Positions 15,835 to 24,152 of a stretch of 35,247 nucleotides of DNA are shown here, one piece after another (position 1 is the stretch's first letter; every line of letters begins with the position of its first letter). Below the pieces are notes generated by a model. It worked only from the letters and a program-made list of their open reading frames with translations. It did no database searches and was not told the origin of the DNA. A program made the translations under genes and the position numbers. This DNA is from Chloroflexota bacterium (GTDB lineage Bacteria > Chloroflexota > Limnocylindria > Limnocylindrales > CSP1-4). The DNA lies in contig JANYJI010000204.1 in the NCBI GenBank assembly GCA_025358525.1, positions 1-35,247 on the forward strand. Reading direction: 5' to 3'.

Positions 15835-17013
15835 TCAGCGGCCGCGCTTGGCGCCCGGGTTAGTCCGGCGATCGTACCAGCGGATCACGAACCAGCACGC
15901 CAGGAGGATGACCGCGGCCACCAGAGCGGCGCCCTGGACGGGCGGATAGCCCGCGATGCTCGTAGCCGTGTCGACGATAGTGGATGTCGTTGGCGGCTGG
16001 GGCGTGGTCAGAGCCGATGCAGTCGTGCCCGTGGGCCCAGCCGACGTCGGCCCGCCTTGACCCAGGAAGAGCGATGAGCCGCTGGGGACCGCGGCCATGG
16101 CGACCGCGGCCCGGTCATCCTTGAGTTCGAGTGTCCGCTGCAGCGAGCCCTTCGAGTCGAAGACTTGCACGCCCCTGGACTCGGCTACATGAAGGACCGA
16201 ACCCTCGTCGCTGGGCGTCATGGATATCGCCGCCTCGCGAGTGGTCGCGAACGCGATGGCCGTCTTCCCGTCGACCGTCCAGAGGCTCGTACCAGAAGCC
16301 ACGATGTCCGTCGACGCCATCGACGCCACGGCGATCGGGGGGGCGGACAGGGCTACCGTCCAGGTAGTGGCCAGCGACGTCAGGTCGACCCGCATCAGAG
16401 CGTTGGGGGTCTGGGTGACGACCAGGACGCCACCCCGGTCGCGGTCGATCGTCATAGCCACGATCCCGCCCGAAACGGTCGCCTTCTTCATGGTTGACGT
16501 GGCCGGATCAACAACCTCGAGCCAGCTCTTGCCGGCTTCGGCCACGACTACACGCGGATCGCGGCGATCGCCGGCGAGCAGGTTCCCGGATCCGGGCAGT
16601 TGAGAACTTTCGGTCACTGCCCCGCCATGAACCACGGCGAAGGCCAGAGTACGTCGAGTTGGCATCGTGGCCACGAGAACCTGGCCGGCTGGAAATGCCA
16701 GCGCCGAAACCTGGCCGGGCATCGTAATCGAGGCCTGGGCATCCAGGGTGGCGATGTCGATTGGAACCACTTTGGCGCTGGCGCCGCTGGCGTAGAGAGT
16801 GTGGCCATCGGGGCTGAAGGCCAGCGACTGCGGGGCCGGAACGATCGGAATCGTGCTCACGACCGTCGACGTCTTGACGTGGATTTCGAGCACCCCGGCG
16901 GAACTGGCCACGTAGAGGTCCCCCACCCCATTCGCCAGAACAGGGCCGGATAACGTCAGCGTCAGCAGCAACGCGACCACGCCGCTCGCTGCGAGTGCCT
17001 TCCCGATTTTCAC
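15835..17013 (-). CDS. secreted, membrane-anchored beta-propeller protein
   Basis: From GTG 17013 (AGGT seven bases upstream) the protein begins as a classical signal peptide: Lys-rich start, then ALAASGVVALLLTLTLSGPVLA. ATG 17037 adds eight residues and spoils it, though it remains possible. The body shows repeated propeller-like blades, such as PQSLAFSPDGHTLYASG and VSALAFPAGQVLVAT. A Thr/Pro-rich linker follows, then a single C-terminal helix (AALVAAVILLACWFVI) and Arg-rich tail. It is therefore likely a wall- or membrane-attached outside-facing YVTN/WD40-like propeller with an unknown ligand. It follows flgE but a hairpin separates them. Confidence 0.72.
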   Translation of the reverse strand: MKIGKALAASGVVALLLTLTLSGPVLANGVGDLYVASSAGVLEIHVKTSTVVSTIPIVPAPQSLAFSPDGHTLYASGASAKVVPIDIATLDAQASITMPGQVSALAFPAGQVLVATMPTRRTLAFAVVHGGAVTESSQLPGSGNLLAGDRRDPRVVVAEAGKSWLEVVDPATSTMKKATVSGGIVAMTIDRDRGGVLVVTQTPNALMRVDLTSLATTWTVALSAPPIAVASMASTDIVASGTSLWTVDGKTAIAFATTREAAISMTPSDEGSVLHVAESRGVQVFDSKGSLQRTLELKDDRAAVAMAAVPSGSSLFLGQGGPTSAGPTGTTASALTTPQPPTTSTIVDTATSIAGYPPVQGAALVAAVILLACWFVIRWYDRRTNPGAKRGR

Positions 17014-17074
17014 GCAAATACCTGGCTCATTAGTCATGCCTCGAGAGGTATCGGCCGGAACGAGTGGGATGGGA

Positions 17075-17109
17075 GGCGGCCGGACCGGCTATGAGTCGGT
17101 CCGGCCGCC
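17075..17109 (-). terminator. hairpin after flgE
   Basis: A perfect 13-bp inverted repeat (GGCGGCCGGACCG at 17075-17087 with CGGTCCGGCCGCC at 17097-17109) surrounds a 9-base loop. It lies 35 bases after the flgE stop and before the propeller gene on the same strand, so it probably ends the flagellar transcript. No T-run follows. Confidence 0.75.
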
Positions 17110-17143
17110 CCTTGTCAAACGCTCCGCCGAGGCGGATTGACTA

Positions 17144-18388
17144 CTAACGCTTGAGGTTCACGAGATCCTGAAGCATCTCATCGGAAGTGGTGATGACGCG
17201 GCCGTTGGCCTGGAAGCCTCGTTCGGCCGTAATCATGCCTGTGAATTGGGTGGCCAGGTCCACGTTCGACATCTCGAGCGCGCCGGTCATGACCGTGCCG
17301 CGGCCGCCGGTGCCGGCGGTGCCGATGTTGGCCGCTCCGGAGGCAGACGTAGCGGCGAAGTTGTTCTGGCCGGCTCGCAGGAGGCCGGCCGAGTTCAGGA
17401 AGCCGGCGAGGGCGATCTGGCCCAGGACCTGCGTCTGGCCGTTGCTGTAGACGCCCGAGAGCTGACCGGCGTTGCCGACGGCGAAGGTGACCAGGGTGCC
17501 CGAGGTAAAGCCGTCGGTCTGGCCGGCGGGCTGGCTCGTGCCGCTGAACTGGGTCATCTGGGTGAAGTTGATGGCAGGCATCGTGGCAGTTGCGCCGTCT
17601 GGGAAGGTGAAGCTCAGGCTTCCAGTGGACGCCGTCTCAATGCCTGCCGTGGAGTAGGTCAGGGTGCCGTTGTTGGTGGGCGGAGCGGGCGTCTGGGCGA
17701 TGGCGATGCCGGCATCGGCCGCATCCTTAGTGGCGATCCAGCTCCAGTCATTTGCCGCGGTCTTGGTGAAGGTGATCTTCACGGAGTGGGCAATACCCAG
17801 GCTGTCGAAGACCGTCATCGTCGTTGGGACCGTGGCCCCAACCGCCACGCCGGCGTCGAGGTTTCCGTTGAGATTCACGGTCGAGGTTGCGAGAGCGGTA
17901 GTGCGCTGGCCGATCGGGATTACGAGGTTAGTGATCGGCTGGGTGATGTCGATCTTGCCGGCAGCGTCGGCCTGCCAGCCCTGGACCTTCAGGCCGCTGG
18001 CCGGGTTGGCCAGTGAGCCGTCGAGGGCGATGTCGAAGGCGCCGTCGCGGGTGTAAACGGTCTGCGATCCATCCGACTCGATGAAGAAGCCGTCACCCTG
18101 GATTGCCATGTCCGTCGTCTTGCCGGTCGACTGCAGGTTGCCCTGAGTCTGCAGAACGTCGATGCCGGCGACTGTCATGCCGAGGCCAATCTGAGCTGGG
18201 TTAATGCTGCCGAGGCCGCCCTGCGGGGCAGTGGCGCCGTGGAGAGTCTGCGAGAGGATGTCCTGGAAGTTGACGCGGCCGGACTTGAAGCCGACCGTGT
18301 TTACGTTGGCGATGTTGTTGCCGATGACGTCCATCATGATCTGATGGCCGCGCAAACCGGAAATCGCCGAGAACATTGAGCGCAGCAT
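17144..18388 (-). CDS. flgE: flagellar hook protein FlgE
   Basis: FlgE polymerises into the hook outside the cell. The 414 residues begin MLRSMFSAISGLRGHQ and contain NNIANVNTVGFKSGRVNFQD, the rod/hook-family signature. The DMAIQGDGFF and YTRDGAFDIALDGSL motifs follow, and the C-terminus ends with GFQANGRVITTSDEMLQDLVNLKR. A central Thr/Ala-rich D2/D3 part separates the conserved ends. The start is supported by GGAGG seven bases upstream. It is the last gene of the flagellar operon. A FlgG/FlgF identity is less likely because of the length and the hook-specific context next to flgD. Confidence 0.95.
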   Translation of the reverse strand: MLRSMFSAISGLRGHQIMMDVIGNNIANVNTVGFKSGRVNFQDILSQTLHGATAPQGGLGSINPAQIGLGMTVAGIDVLQTQGNLQSTGKTTDMAIQGDGFFIESDGSQTVYTRDGAFDIALDGSLANPASGLKVQGWQADAAGKIDITQPITNLVIPIGQRTTALATSTVNLNGNLDAGVAVGATVPTTMTVFDSLGIAHSVKITFTKTAANDWSWIATKDAADAGIAIAQTPAPPTNNGTLTYSTAGIETASTGSLSFTFPDGATATMPAINFTQMTQFSGTSQPAGQTDGFTSGTLVTFAVGNAGQLSGVYSNGQTQVLGQIALAGFLNSAGLLRAGQNNFAATSASGAANIGTAGTGGRGTVMTGALEMSNVDLATQFTGMITAERGFQANGRVITTSDEMLQDLVNLKR

Positions 18389-18522
18389 TCGAGTGCCTCC
18401 TAAGGCTGGCGTTCACGCCTCATGGCGCGACGCGATGTGGCGTCCGCGGGCAGGCCAGCTTCCTCAGAGAGGTCCGGCTATCGACCTGACACACACGGCG
18501 GACTGTGGTTTTGCGATTGCGC

Positions 18523-18577
18523 GTTTGGCTTCCGCCAAACCGCATGTGTAATTGCGGAGCTTCAGCTACGCAATTAC
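18523..18577 (-). promoter_or_regulatory. two hairpins between the TIGR02530 gene and flgE
   Basis: A 9-bp perfect stem (18548-18556 with 18569-18577) straddles the TIGR02530 stop codon and has a small inner AGC/GCT stem in its loop. A 7-bp perfect stem, GTTTGGC/GCCAAAC with a 4-base loop, follows at 18523-18540. They lie about 135-190 bases before flgE in an operon whose other gaps are mostly below 20 bases. They could attenuate or process the transcript. Confidence 0.55.
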
Positions 18578-18997
18578 TACGGCGTCTATCTGCGTGAAAA
18601 CACGCTCCTTGCTCTTGTTCGGCTCAACGGCCGTTACCACGGTGTGGCTGGGTACGTGGACGACGAAGGCGTACTGGTCGAGCATCACCAGGGACTGCCG
18701 GCTGCCGCGCTGGCTGAGGGTATCCATGGCCTTGCTGAGGCGATCCAGTTGCTCCCCGGCGAGGGGGATCTGACGCTGCTCGACGCGTCTGAGGGCATGC
18801 TCCGAAACGTGGAGCGAGCGCTCATCGGCTGCCGCGAACAGCGCATCCCGGAAGGCCGAGCTGCCGCCCGATGGCGGCGGCGCCCCCGATGTGGGCTGGT
18901 CGAGCGGGCTCGAGCTAGGCGCCTGGCTCGGATCTCTGACGAGACCTCCGCCCTGCAACGCCAGTTCGGGCGCGATGCGATCGATCGTGACAATCAC
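18566..18997 (-). CDS. flagellar operon protein of the TIGR02530 type
   Basis: The 143 residues have a Pro/Ser-rich N-terminal third. Then comes LHVSEHALRRVEQRQIPLAGEQLDRLSKAMDTLSQRGSRQSLVMLDQYAFVVHVPSHTVVTAV. That S-x-H-A-x-x-R-(x)n-L...SL-x-x-D...A-x-x-V-x-V-x-x-x-T-V-V-T pattern is the TIGR02530 family, which sits between flgD and flgE in many Gram-positive-type flagellar operons. Its job is not established. The start is unclear: GTG 18997 directly abuts a long ribosome-binding site (AGGAGGTGAT), too close for normal initiation. ATT 18994 or ACG/ATC a few codons later have better spacing but are rare starts. Confidence 0.8.
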   Translation of the reverse strand: MIVTIDRIAPELALQGGGLVRDPSQAPSSSPLDQPTSGAPPPSGGSSAFRDALFAAADERSLHVSEHALRRVEQRQIPLAGEQLDRLSKAMDTLSQRGSRQSLVMLDQYAFVVHVPSHTVVTAVEPNKSKERVFTQIDAVVIA

Positions 18998-19030
18998 CTC
19001 CTGTTGGCTGGTGCGGTCCTGGCCGCGGTT

Positions 19031-19528
19031 CTAGATGCTGGGGTTCGTCACGTTCGTGACAGCATCGGGCTTGATATATTGGCTGCCAATTTGCAGTACG
19101 AGGCCCGCGTCGTTGGACTGCGTAACCGAGGTCACGACGCCGTCCACGGCCTTCCCGTTGACGTCCACGCCGGTCACTCGTTTGCCGATCAGGGCTGAAC
19201 TCTGGGCCAGCTGCGAACCCGTTAATGCCTTCTCAACCTGCTGCAGTGTCTGGATCTGCGACATCTGAGACAGCTGCGAAAGCATCTGCTGGTCGTCGAC
19301 CGGCTTAGTCGGATCCTGGTTCTGGAGTTGCGCCAGGAAGAGCTTCATGAAGTCGTCGGTCGTCAGGCCGTACATGCTCGACGACCCGCTCTTGCTGACC
19401 TGGGCGGCGCCTCCCGAGCCCGAGCTGGCGTTCGTGGCGGCAGCCGGAGTCGCGGTCGCGTTGGCGGCCGCCCTGTGGCCACTGACGAAGGGAGTGAAGG
19501 GCGTGAAGGTGGTTGGGCTGATGCTCAT
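19031..19528 (-). CDS. flgD: flagellar hook-capping protein FlgD
   Basis: FlgD caps the growing hook and lets FlgE subunits assemble. From ATG 19528 (AGGAG seven bases upstream) the product has 165 residues. A Thr/Ala-rich N-terminal third is followed by LTTDDFMKLFLAQLQNQDPTKPVDDQQMLSQLSQMSQIQTLQQ, the diagnostic FlgD N-domain. The rest is short (KRVTGVDVNGKAVDGVVTSV), with no separate Ig-like or tudor domain of full size, as in the short FlgD of Gram-positive bacteria. An ORF extending to 19966 overlaps fliK and is not the gene. It lies 13 bases after fliK. Confidence 0.93.
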   Translation of the reverse strand: MSISPTTFTPFTPFVSGHRAAANATATPAAATNASSGSGGAAQVSKSGSSSMYGLTTDDFMKLFLAQLQNQDPTKPVDDQQMLSQLSQMSQIQTLQQVEKALTGSQLAQSSALIGKRVTGVDVNGKAVDGVVTSVTQSNDAGLVLQIGSQYIKPDAVTNVTNPSI

Positions 19529-19541
19529 CAGACGGCTCCTC

Positions 19542-22112
19542 TCAGGCTCTGATATCGAGGGACGGGCCGCCCGGGAGCGGCCCACGTTGAATTGGCCGGG
19601 TGGCTCTCGTGGTTTCTGGCCGGAGCACCGGCGTGGCAGGGGACGTGCTACTCGAGGGACCGCCCGACCCGGCGCCCTGACCGGAGTTGTGCCCGGAACC
19701 GCCCCCGGCCGCGCCCGAGTTCTGACTGCCGAGACCTTGACCTTGTTCGCCGTGGCCGCCCTGGCCAGCGCCGGCGCCGTAGCCACCATTGGCTGTCCAG
19801 CTGGCAGCATCGAAGGCGTTGCCGCCGGTGCGGCCGCCGGTTGTGGCACTGCCGCCGCTCTCGCTGCGGACTGTGACGCTGACGCCTGCCAGAGCGTCGC
19901 TAGTGGCGCGGATGTGGGCCGCAGCCTCGGCCAGAGCGTCGGCCGCGACGCGGTCACGCACGACAAGCTGGGCCTGGACGACTTCCCCTGCCCGGCCGGT
20001 CACGACAAGTCGCACGTCGCCCAGGACAGGGTCGCTGAGCCGGGCCTCGAGGGATGGGCCGGCCGAGGTCTGGTAGGTATGGATAGTCTGAACGACTTGG
20101 TTCATCAGTTTCTCAGCCGAGTCCCCAAGCGCGGCCGGTCCCGTGTTGCCGACGACCGCCTCGGCCGACAGTGTTTTCGGAGCGGCACCGGTGACTGAGG
20201 CCGCGGCCGCGGCGAATGAGGCCGCTGAATCGGCCGCAGAGGCTAAGGCGCCGGGGGCGGATGCCGGGGCGGGATCGCTCGCGCGAGTGGCGGAGTCGGT
20301 CGAGTCGGAGTTTGCAGTCTGGTCCGTGGCGGTTCCGACGGCGGCCCCACCTTGCTGGGCAGCGACGCCGATGACGCGCGGCCCGGCCGTGGCTGGGGAG
20401 GTCGCCGTGTCGGTCACCGAGGCGGACGTCGCGAAGGACGATGGGCCGTTTCGTCGGACCACGCGCGGCCCGATACGAGCCACGTCGGCGACCACAGCCG
20501 AGTCGGCAATCGCGGCCGAGGCCTGGATTTCGGGCGGTACGGGCTGACCCGCCTGGTCCTGATTGACCGCCGACGCCAGCGTGGCCGCCTCACTGCCAGC
20601 CGGGGCAGTGGGCCGGACGAGAGCTGGGGCAGACGGCATTGAGGCGATGCCCGGAGGTCCGGAGACAGGGCCGGTCGGAGAGGCCGGCGCCGCGGACAGG
20701 GCCGTGGACGTCATCGGGATATGCGCATTAGGGCTCGTGGGGTGCGCAGTGGACGCGACCACCGGTGCGGGTGCCGTGGCCCGGGCCTGGGCGCCGGACT
20801 GGGTCCCGGCCGGCGGTTGATCGACGAGCCGCTGAGTCTGGGCCGACCCAACATTGGCGGCCGGGCGAGTCGTTGACGTCGCGGATGGTCCGGAGGGGTC
20901 TGCGTTCAGAGCCGCCACAGGAGCCAACTCCACAACCTGCGACGGCCGAGTCGAAGGGGCGTTCGCGACGGCGTCCGTCGGGGCGACCAGAGCGGGCTCG
21001 ACAGAGGTCGGCGTCGCGGCGGGCCCGGCGGCCGTGGATCCGACCTGCGCAGGCGCTGCCGCAGTTGGAACTGGACGCGGCACGGCAGAGGCCTCCGGGC
21101 CGGTGGCGCGGCCATCGGCCGCCGTTGGCGCGGCCGGCACGGCCACGCCAGCCGGCGTAGCTGCCGTAACGGCCGTTGCGGGCGGCGTAACCGCGGCTGT
21201 TGCCGTCGCCACTTGAGTCGCACTGACCGACGAGGCGGCCGTCGCAAGAGTCTGAGCCGCAGAGGCAACCGTCCGAACGGACGGGGCCGCATCCACGGCC
21301 GTGGCCGAGGCCACCACAGCTGAGGTGACTGGCATACCGGCCGAGGCAGTCTGGGAGGATGCCGGCACAGATGAAGTCGGGTCCTGCGTCGCGGCGTCTG
21401 CTCCCGCCGCCATGCCCTGGCGACCCACGGTCGATTCCCGGGTCCCGGAGGCTGATGTAGCCACTCCGATGGACTGGGCCGGCGCCGAGGCTCGGCCAGC
21501 GGCCTCAATAGCGCCAACGGCCGCGGCCGCGGAACCGGCCGCCGACGAGGCGGAAGACCCTGCGCTGGCGCCGCCGGCCTCGGGCACGATCGAAGCCGCG
21601 ACCATGGCCGCACTGAACGTCGACGCTGCCTGACCCTCGGCCCGGTCGGGCGCGGCGGCGGCCGCACTCGAGCGCCGCGCGGAGCTGGCGGAAGCGGTGT
21701 TGAGTTTGGTGGTCCGCGTCGTCAGCTTGGAGACGGGCCTGTTCGGCCGGGAGGTCAGGCCGGTGCTTTCGGCGGCTCTGTAGGCCAGTTGGCCCGCGGA
21801 ACCATAGGCGGTCGGGCGTACGGGAGCGTGCCGGGCCGATGCGGCGTGCCACACGGGCGTTTCGCCCGCCTTGGTAAGCCCTTCTTGCGGGCCCGCTGGG
21901 GTGTCAATTCGGCCGAACCCACTTGCCACCGTCGCTACACCACGGACAGCCGCCTCCCGCGCTGCTTCGTCCCTGGCGTCAAGACGTACAGCCTGAGCCT
22001 GGGCGAATGCATCGCTGAAGGTCATCTCGTCCGCTGCCACAGGAACGTTGAGCGGGCCAGGAATCGGACCGACGCCTGGACCGAGCGTGACGTTGGCGTT
22101 TAGACCGGCCAT
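19542..22112 (-). CDS. fliK: flagellar hook-length control protein FliK
   Basis: FliK is exported during hook assembly and acts as a ruler that switches export specificity. The 856 residues are far longer than most FliK proteins (about 400). Residues 1 to about 660 are a low-complexity Ala/Thr/Ser/Pro/Val chain suited to an extended ruler. The folded C-terminal domain spans roughly 665-755 and includes LEARLSDPVLGDVRLVVTGRAGEVVQAQLVVRDR, the Flg_hook pattern. A Gly/Gln/Ser-rich tail of about 100 residues follows. The start lies two bases after the flgB stop. The call rests on this domain and on the place between flgB and flgD. Confidence 0.88.
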   Translation of the reverse strand: MAGLNANVTLGPGVGPIPGPLNVPVAADEMTFSDAFAQAQAVRLDARDEAAREAAVRGVATVASGFGRIDTPAGPQEGLTKAGETPVWHAASARHAPVRPTAYGSAGQLAYRAAESTGLTSRPNRPVSKLTTRTTKLNTASASSARRSSAAAAAPDRAEGQAASTFSAAMVAASIVPEAGGASAGSSASSAAGSAAAAVGAIEAAGRASAPAQSIGVATSASGTRESTVGRQGMAAGADAATQDPTSSVPASSQTASAGMPVTSAVVASATAVDAAPSVRTVASAAQTLATAASSVSATQVATATAAVTPPATAVTAATPAGVAVPAAPTAADGRATGPEASAVPRPVPTAAAPAQVGSTAAGPAATPTSVEPALVAPTDAVANAPSTRPSQVVELAPVAALNADPSGPSATSTTRPAANVGSAQTQRLVDQPPAGTQSGAQARATAPAPVVASTAHPTSPNAHIPMTSTALSAAPASPTGPVSGPPGIASMPSAPALVRPTAPAGSEAATLASAVNQDQAGQPVPPEIQASAAIADSAVVADVARIGPRVVRRNGPSSFATSASVTDTATSPATAGPRVIGVAAQQGGAAVGTATDQTANSDSTDSATRASDPAPASAPGALASAADSAASFAAAAASVTGAAPKTLSAEAVVGNTGPAALGDSAEKLMNQVVQTIHTYQTSAGPSLEARLSDPVLGDVRLVVTGRAGEVVQAQLVVRDRVAADALAEAAAHIRATSDALAGVSVTVRSESGGSATTGGRTGGNAFDAASWTANGGYGAGAGQGGHGEQGQGLGSQNSGAAGGGSGHNSGQGAGSGGPSSSTSPATPVLRPETTRATRPIQRGPLPGGPSLDIRA

Positions 22113-22114
22113 GG

Positions 22115-22564
22115 CTAGCGCCCTCCGAGCACGGTGTTGAGCTGTGCGAACTTGCCGGCGATCAGCCGCGCGTTCGCCGAGTACTTGATCTGGGTCTGCG
22201 TAAGAGCGGTCATCTCGGTCTCGAGATCGACCCTGTTGCCATCGTTGCGGGTGTTCTCGTTGACGGTCGAGACGTCGGCTGACGAGCCGTTACCGGCGGT
22301 GCCCGTGGCGGAGTAGTGGCGTGAATCGGTCGTCTTCATGGCCACGTCCGCGGACGGGCCGGCCGATGCCAGGAGGGCGTTCCCAGGTTCGGTCGACCAA
22401 GCGGCGATCTCACGCTTGAGGGCCGTCTGGAAGTCGACCGCCTGGGGTGCATAACCGGGCGTATCGATGTTGGCGAGGTTGGAAGAGATGATCGACTGCT
22501 GAGCCGTCAGGCCATCGAGGGCCTGGCTCAGAATGGACGTAGTGCGATCGATCAGGCCGCTCAT
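22115..22564 (-). CDS. flgB: flagellar basal-body rod protein FlgB
   Basis: FlgB forms the proximal rod next to the MS ring. From ATG 22564 (GGAGG seven bases upstream; ATGA overlap with the gene before it) the product has 149 residues. It begins MSGLIDRTTSILSQALDGL and contains the rod signature QQSIISSNLANIDTPGYAPQAVDFQ. The C-terminal part NDGNRVDLETEMTALTQTQIKYSANARLIAGKF is typical of FlgB. FlgB normally stands directly before flgC. Here it lies seven genes downstream, between the M23/SLT hydrolase and fliK. Confidence 0.95.
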   Translation of the reverse strand: MSGLIDRTTSILSQALDGLTAQQSIISSNLANIDTPGYAPQAVDFQTALKREIAAWSTEPGNALLASAGPSADVAMKTTDSRHYSATGTAGNGSSADVSTVNENTRNDGNRVDLETEMTALTQTQIKYSANARLIAGKFAQLNTVLGGR

Positions 22565-23700
22565 GCGGCAGCCTCCTGATAGCTGTTCCACTTACCTAGG
22601 ATCCGCGCGATGTAGCCCCGAGTGCTTGCGGGGACTGCCCCAAGACGACCAACGGTTCCCGGTCCCGCGTTGTAGGCGGCCAGGGCCAGGTCGACTCGAC
22701 CGAAGCTCTTGAGTTGCGTGGCGAGGTACTTGGCCCCGCCGTTGAGGTTCTGCTGCGCATCGAACGGGACGGTGACGCCGAGCGAAGCGCCCGTTCTGGG
22801 CATCAGCTGAGTCAGGCCCTGGGCTCCACAGCTGGAAACGGCCTTGGGATTGAAGCTCGACTCGGCGGCGACGAGCGAGGCCAGCAGCGACGGGTCAATG
22901 CCATTTGCGATTGCCGCCGAACGGATCTCGGCCGCGTACGGGATGAGCGAAGATGCCGCATCGAAGCGGGCCAGCGCGGAACTGCCGGATACCTCCGTGA
23001 GCGACGACGGGTCGCGCGGGTTGGGGCCGAGTAGTGTCGTGGGATCGGGCATATTGCCGGCGGCCAACCAGCTGGACGGGTCCACCGCCGCACCGGCGCT
23101 CGTGTACAGCCCGAAGTGGAGGTGTGGGCCGGTAGTTACGCCTGTCACGCCCACGCGGCCGACCGACTGACCCGCGGCGACGCGCTGGCCAACGGTTACC
23201 GCCAAAGACGGATCGAGGTGTGCGTACAGAGTGCTGTAGCCGTTATCGTGGCGGATTTTGACCACGACAGCACCGTCGGACTGGCGTCCGGCGTAGGTGA
23301 CCGTGCCCGACGCGGCTGCACCAACGGCGGCGCCGAGTGGCGCGGCCAGGTCGATGCCGTTGTGGTAATGGGCGTATGTCACACCGCCTACCGTCGCCGA
23401 CGGCTCGAGGGTCTCGCTGGAAGGCCCGAAAGACTGGGTCAGGGGCGCTCCGGGAAGCGGCGAAGTGAAGCGTGCGTACGACCTACCGTTCGACGCGGAC
23501 ACGCCGCTCGCGGCGGAGTCGGCGGAGCCGGCGGGCGACGAGGCGTAGCTCTGGAGAACGCCCGAGAAGGGCGATCCACTGACCAGCCCTTGCCCAGCCG
23601 TGTCCAGAATAGAACGACCGCCCGGGGCCCAGCTGGGATCCATGCTGTTGATGAGCGAGTCGAGCTGCGAGATCCGCGAGATGCAGTCGGTGTAGCTCAT
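22561..23700 (-). CDS. flagellar-operon peptidoglycan hydrolase: M23 peptidase plus lytic transglycosylase
   Basis: The 379-residue protein joins two wall-cutting domains. Residues 84-210 are an M23/LytM peptidase: H113 and D117 (HYHNGIDLAAP), H161 (LYAHLD), and H193 and H195 (GPHLHFG) are the zinc and catalytic positions. Residues 250-375 are a soluble lytic transglycosylase: E280 in VAAESSFNPKAVSSCGAQGLTQLMP is the catalytic acid, followed by NLNGGAKYLATQL and LALAAYNAGPG. There is no signal peptide. Being inside the operon and before flgB, it may be exported by the flagellar apparatus, as FlgJ is in other bacteria, to open the wall for the rod. ATG 23700 overlaps the fliJ stop (ATGA). Confidence 0.9.
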   Translation of the reverse strand: MSYTDCISRISQLDSLINSMDPSWAPGGRSILDTAGQGLVSGSPFSGVLQSYASSPAGSADSAASGVSASNGRSYARFTSPLPGAPLTQSFGPSSETLEPSATVGGVTYAHYHNGIDLAAPLGAAVGAAASGTVTYAGRQSDGAVVVKIRHDNGYSTLYAHLDPSLAVTVGQRVAAGQSVGRVGVTGVTTGPHLHFGLYTSAGAAVDPSSWLAAGNMPDPTTLLGPNPRDPSSLTEVSGSSALARFDAASSLIPYAAEIRSAAIANGIDPSLLASLVAAESSFNPKAVSSCGAQGLTQLMPRTGASLGVTVPFDAQQNLNGGAKYLATQLKSFGRVDLALAAYNAGPGTVGRLGAVPASTRGYIARILGKWNSYQEAAA

Positions 23701-24152
23701 CGGTTCTGCCTCGTCCGGCGACTGGCGAACTGCGTCGTGGCTATCTCGGCCATGGCCAGGACATCGAGATGCTCTCGTTGGCGCCTCTCCGCGACCTGGA
23801 ATCGGTCCCTCAACCGCTCCACGACCTCGCGCTGCCGGTTGGCATCCGCCAGGACTCGACGGGCTTCAAAGAGAGCGTTTGTCGCCCGGCCCAACTGCTC
23901 CTGCGTAGCGACGATCGCCCGCTGCGCGGCGGCCACAGCGAAGACGGCCGACTGGAGTTGTCCAGCCTCAGCCCGTTTTGTCTGGAGGCCTGCGAGCCAG
24001 CGCAGCTCCTCACCCGCCCGCCCCTGCGCGGCTTCCACGACAGCCACGGCGCGCTGGTGAACATCGATGGAGCGGCTCAGTTCGATGCGAGCCGTCTCCT
24101 CTGCCATCTCGCGTAGGCGCAGGACGATACCGAGGCGGAAACGACCGCTCAT
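23697..24152 (-). CDS. fliJ: flagellar export protein FliJ
   Basis: FliJ links the FliI ATPase ring to the export gate and helps escort substrates. The 151 residues form one long antiparallel coiled coil without Pro or Gly breaks (RFRLGIVLRLREMAEETARIELSRS, then many Ala/Glu/Arg heptads). FliJ sequences are poorly conserved, so the call rests on size, coiled-coil nature and place: the start overlaps the fliI stop by four bases and the end overlaps the wall-hydrolase start by four. Confidence 0.85.
   Translation of the reverse strand: MSGRFRLGIVLRLREMAEETARIELSRSIDVHQRAVAVVEAAQGRAGEELRWLAGLQTKRAEAGQLQSAVFAVAAAQRAIVATQEQLGRATNALFEARRVLADANRQREVVERLRDRFQVAERRQREHLDVLAMAEIATTQFASRRTRQNR

Noticed and set aside
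20906-21667. An Arg/Pro-rich ORF overlapping fliK in another frame
   Set aside because: Its composition reflects frame-shifted Ala/Pro codons of the FliK ruler; there is no domain.
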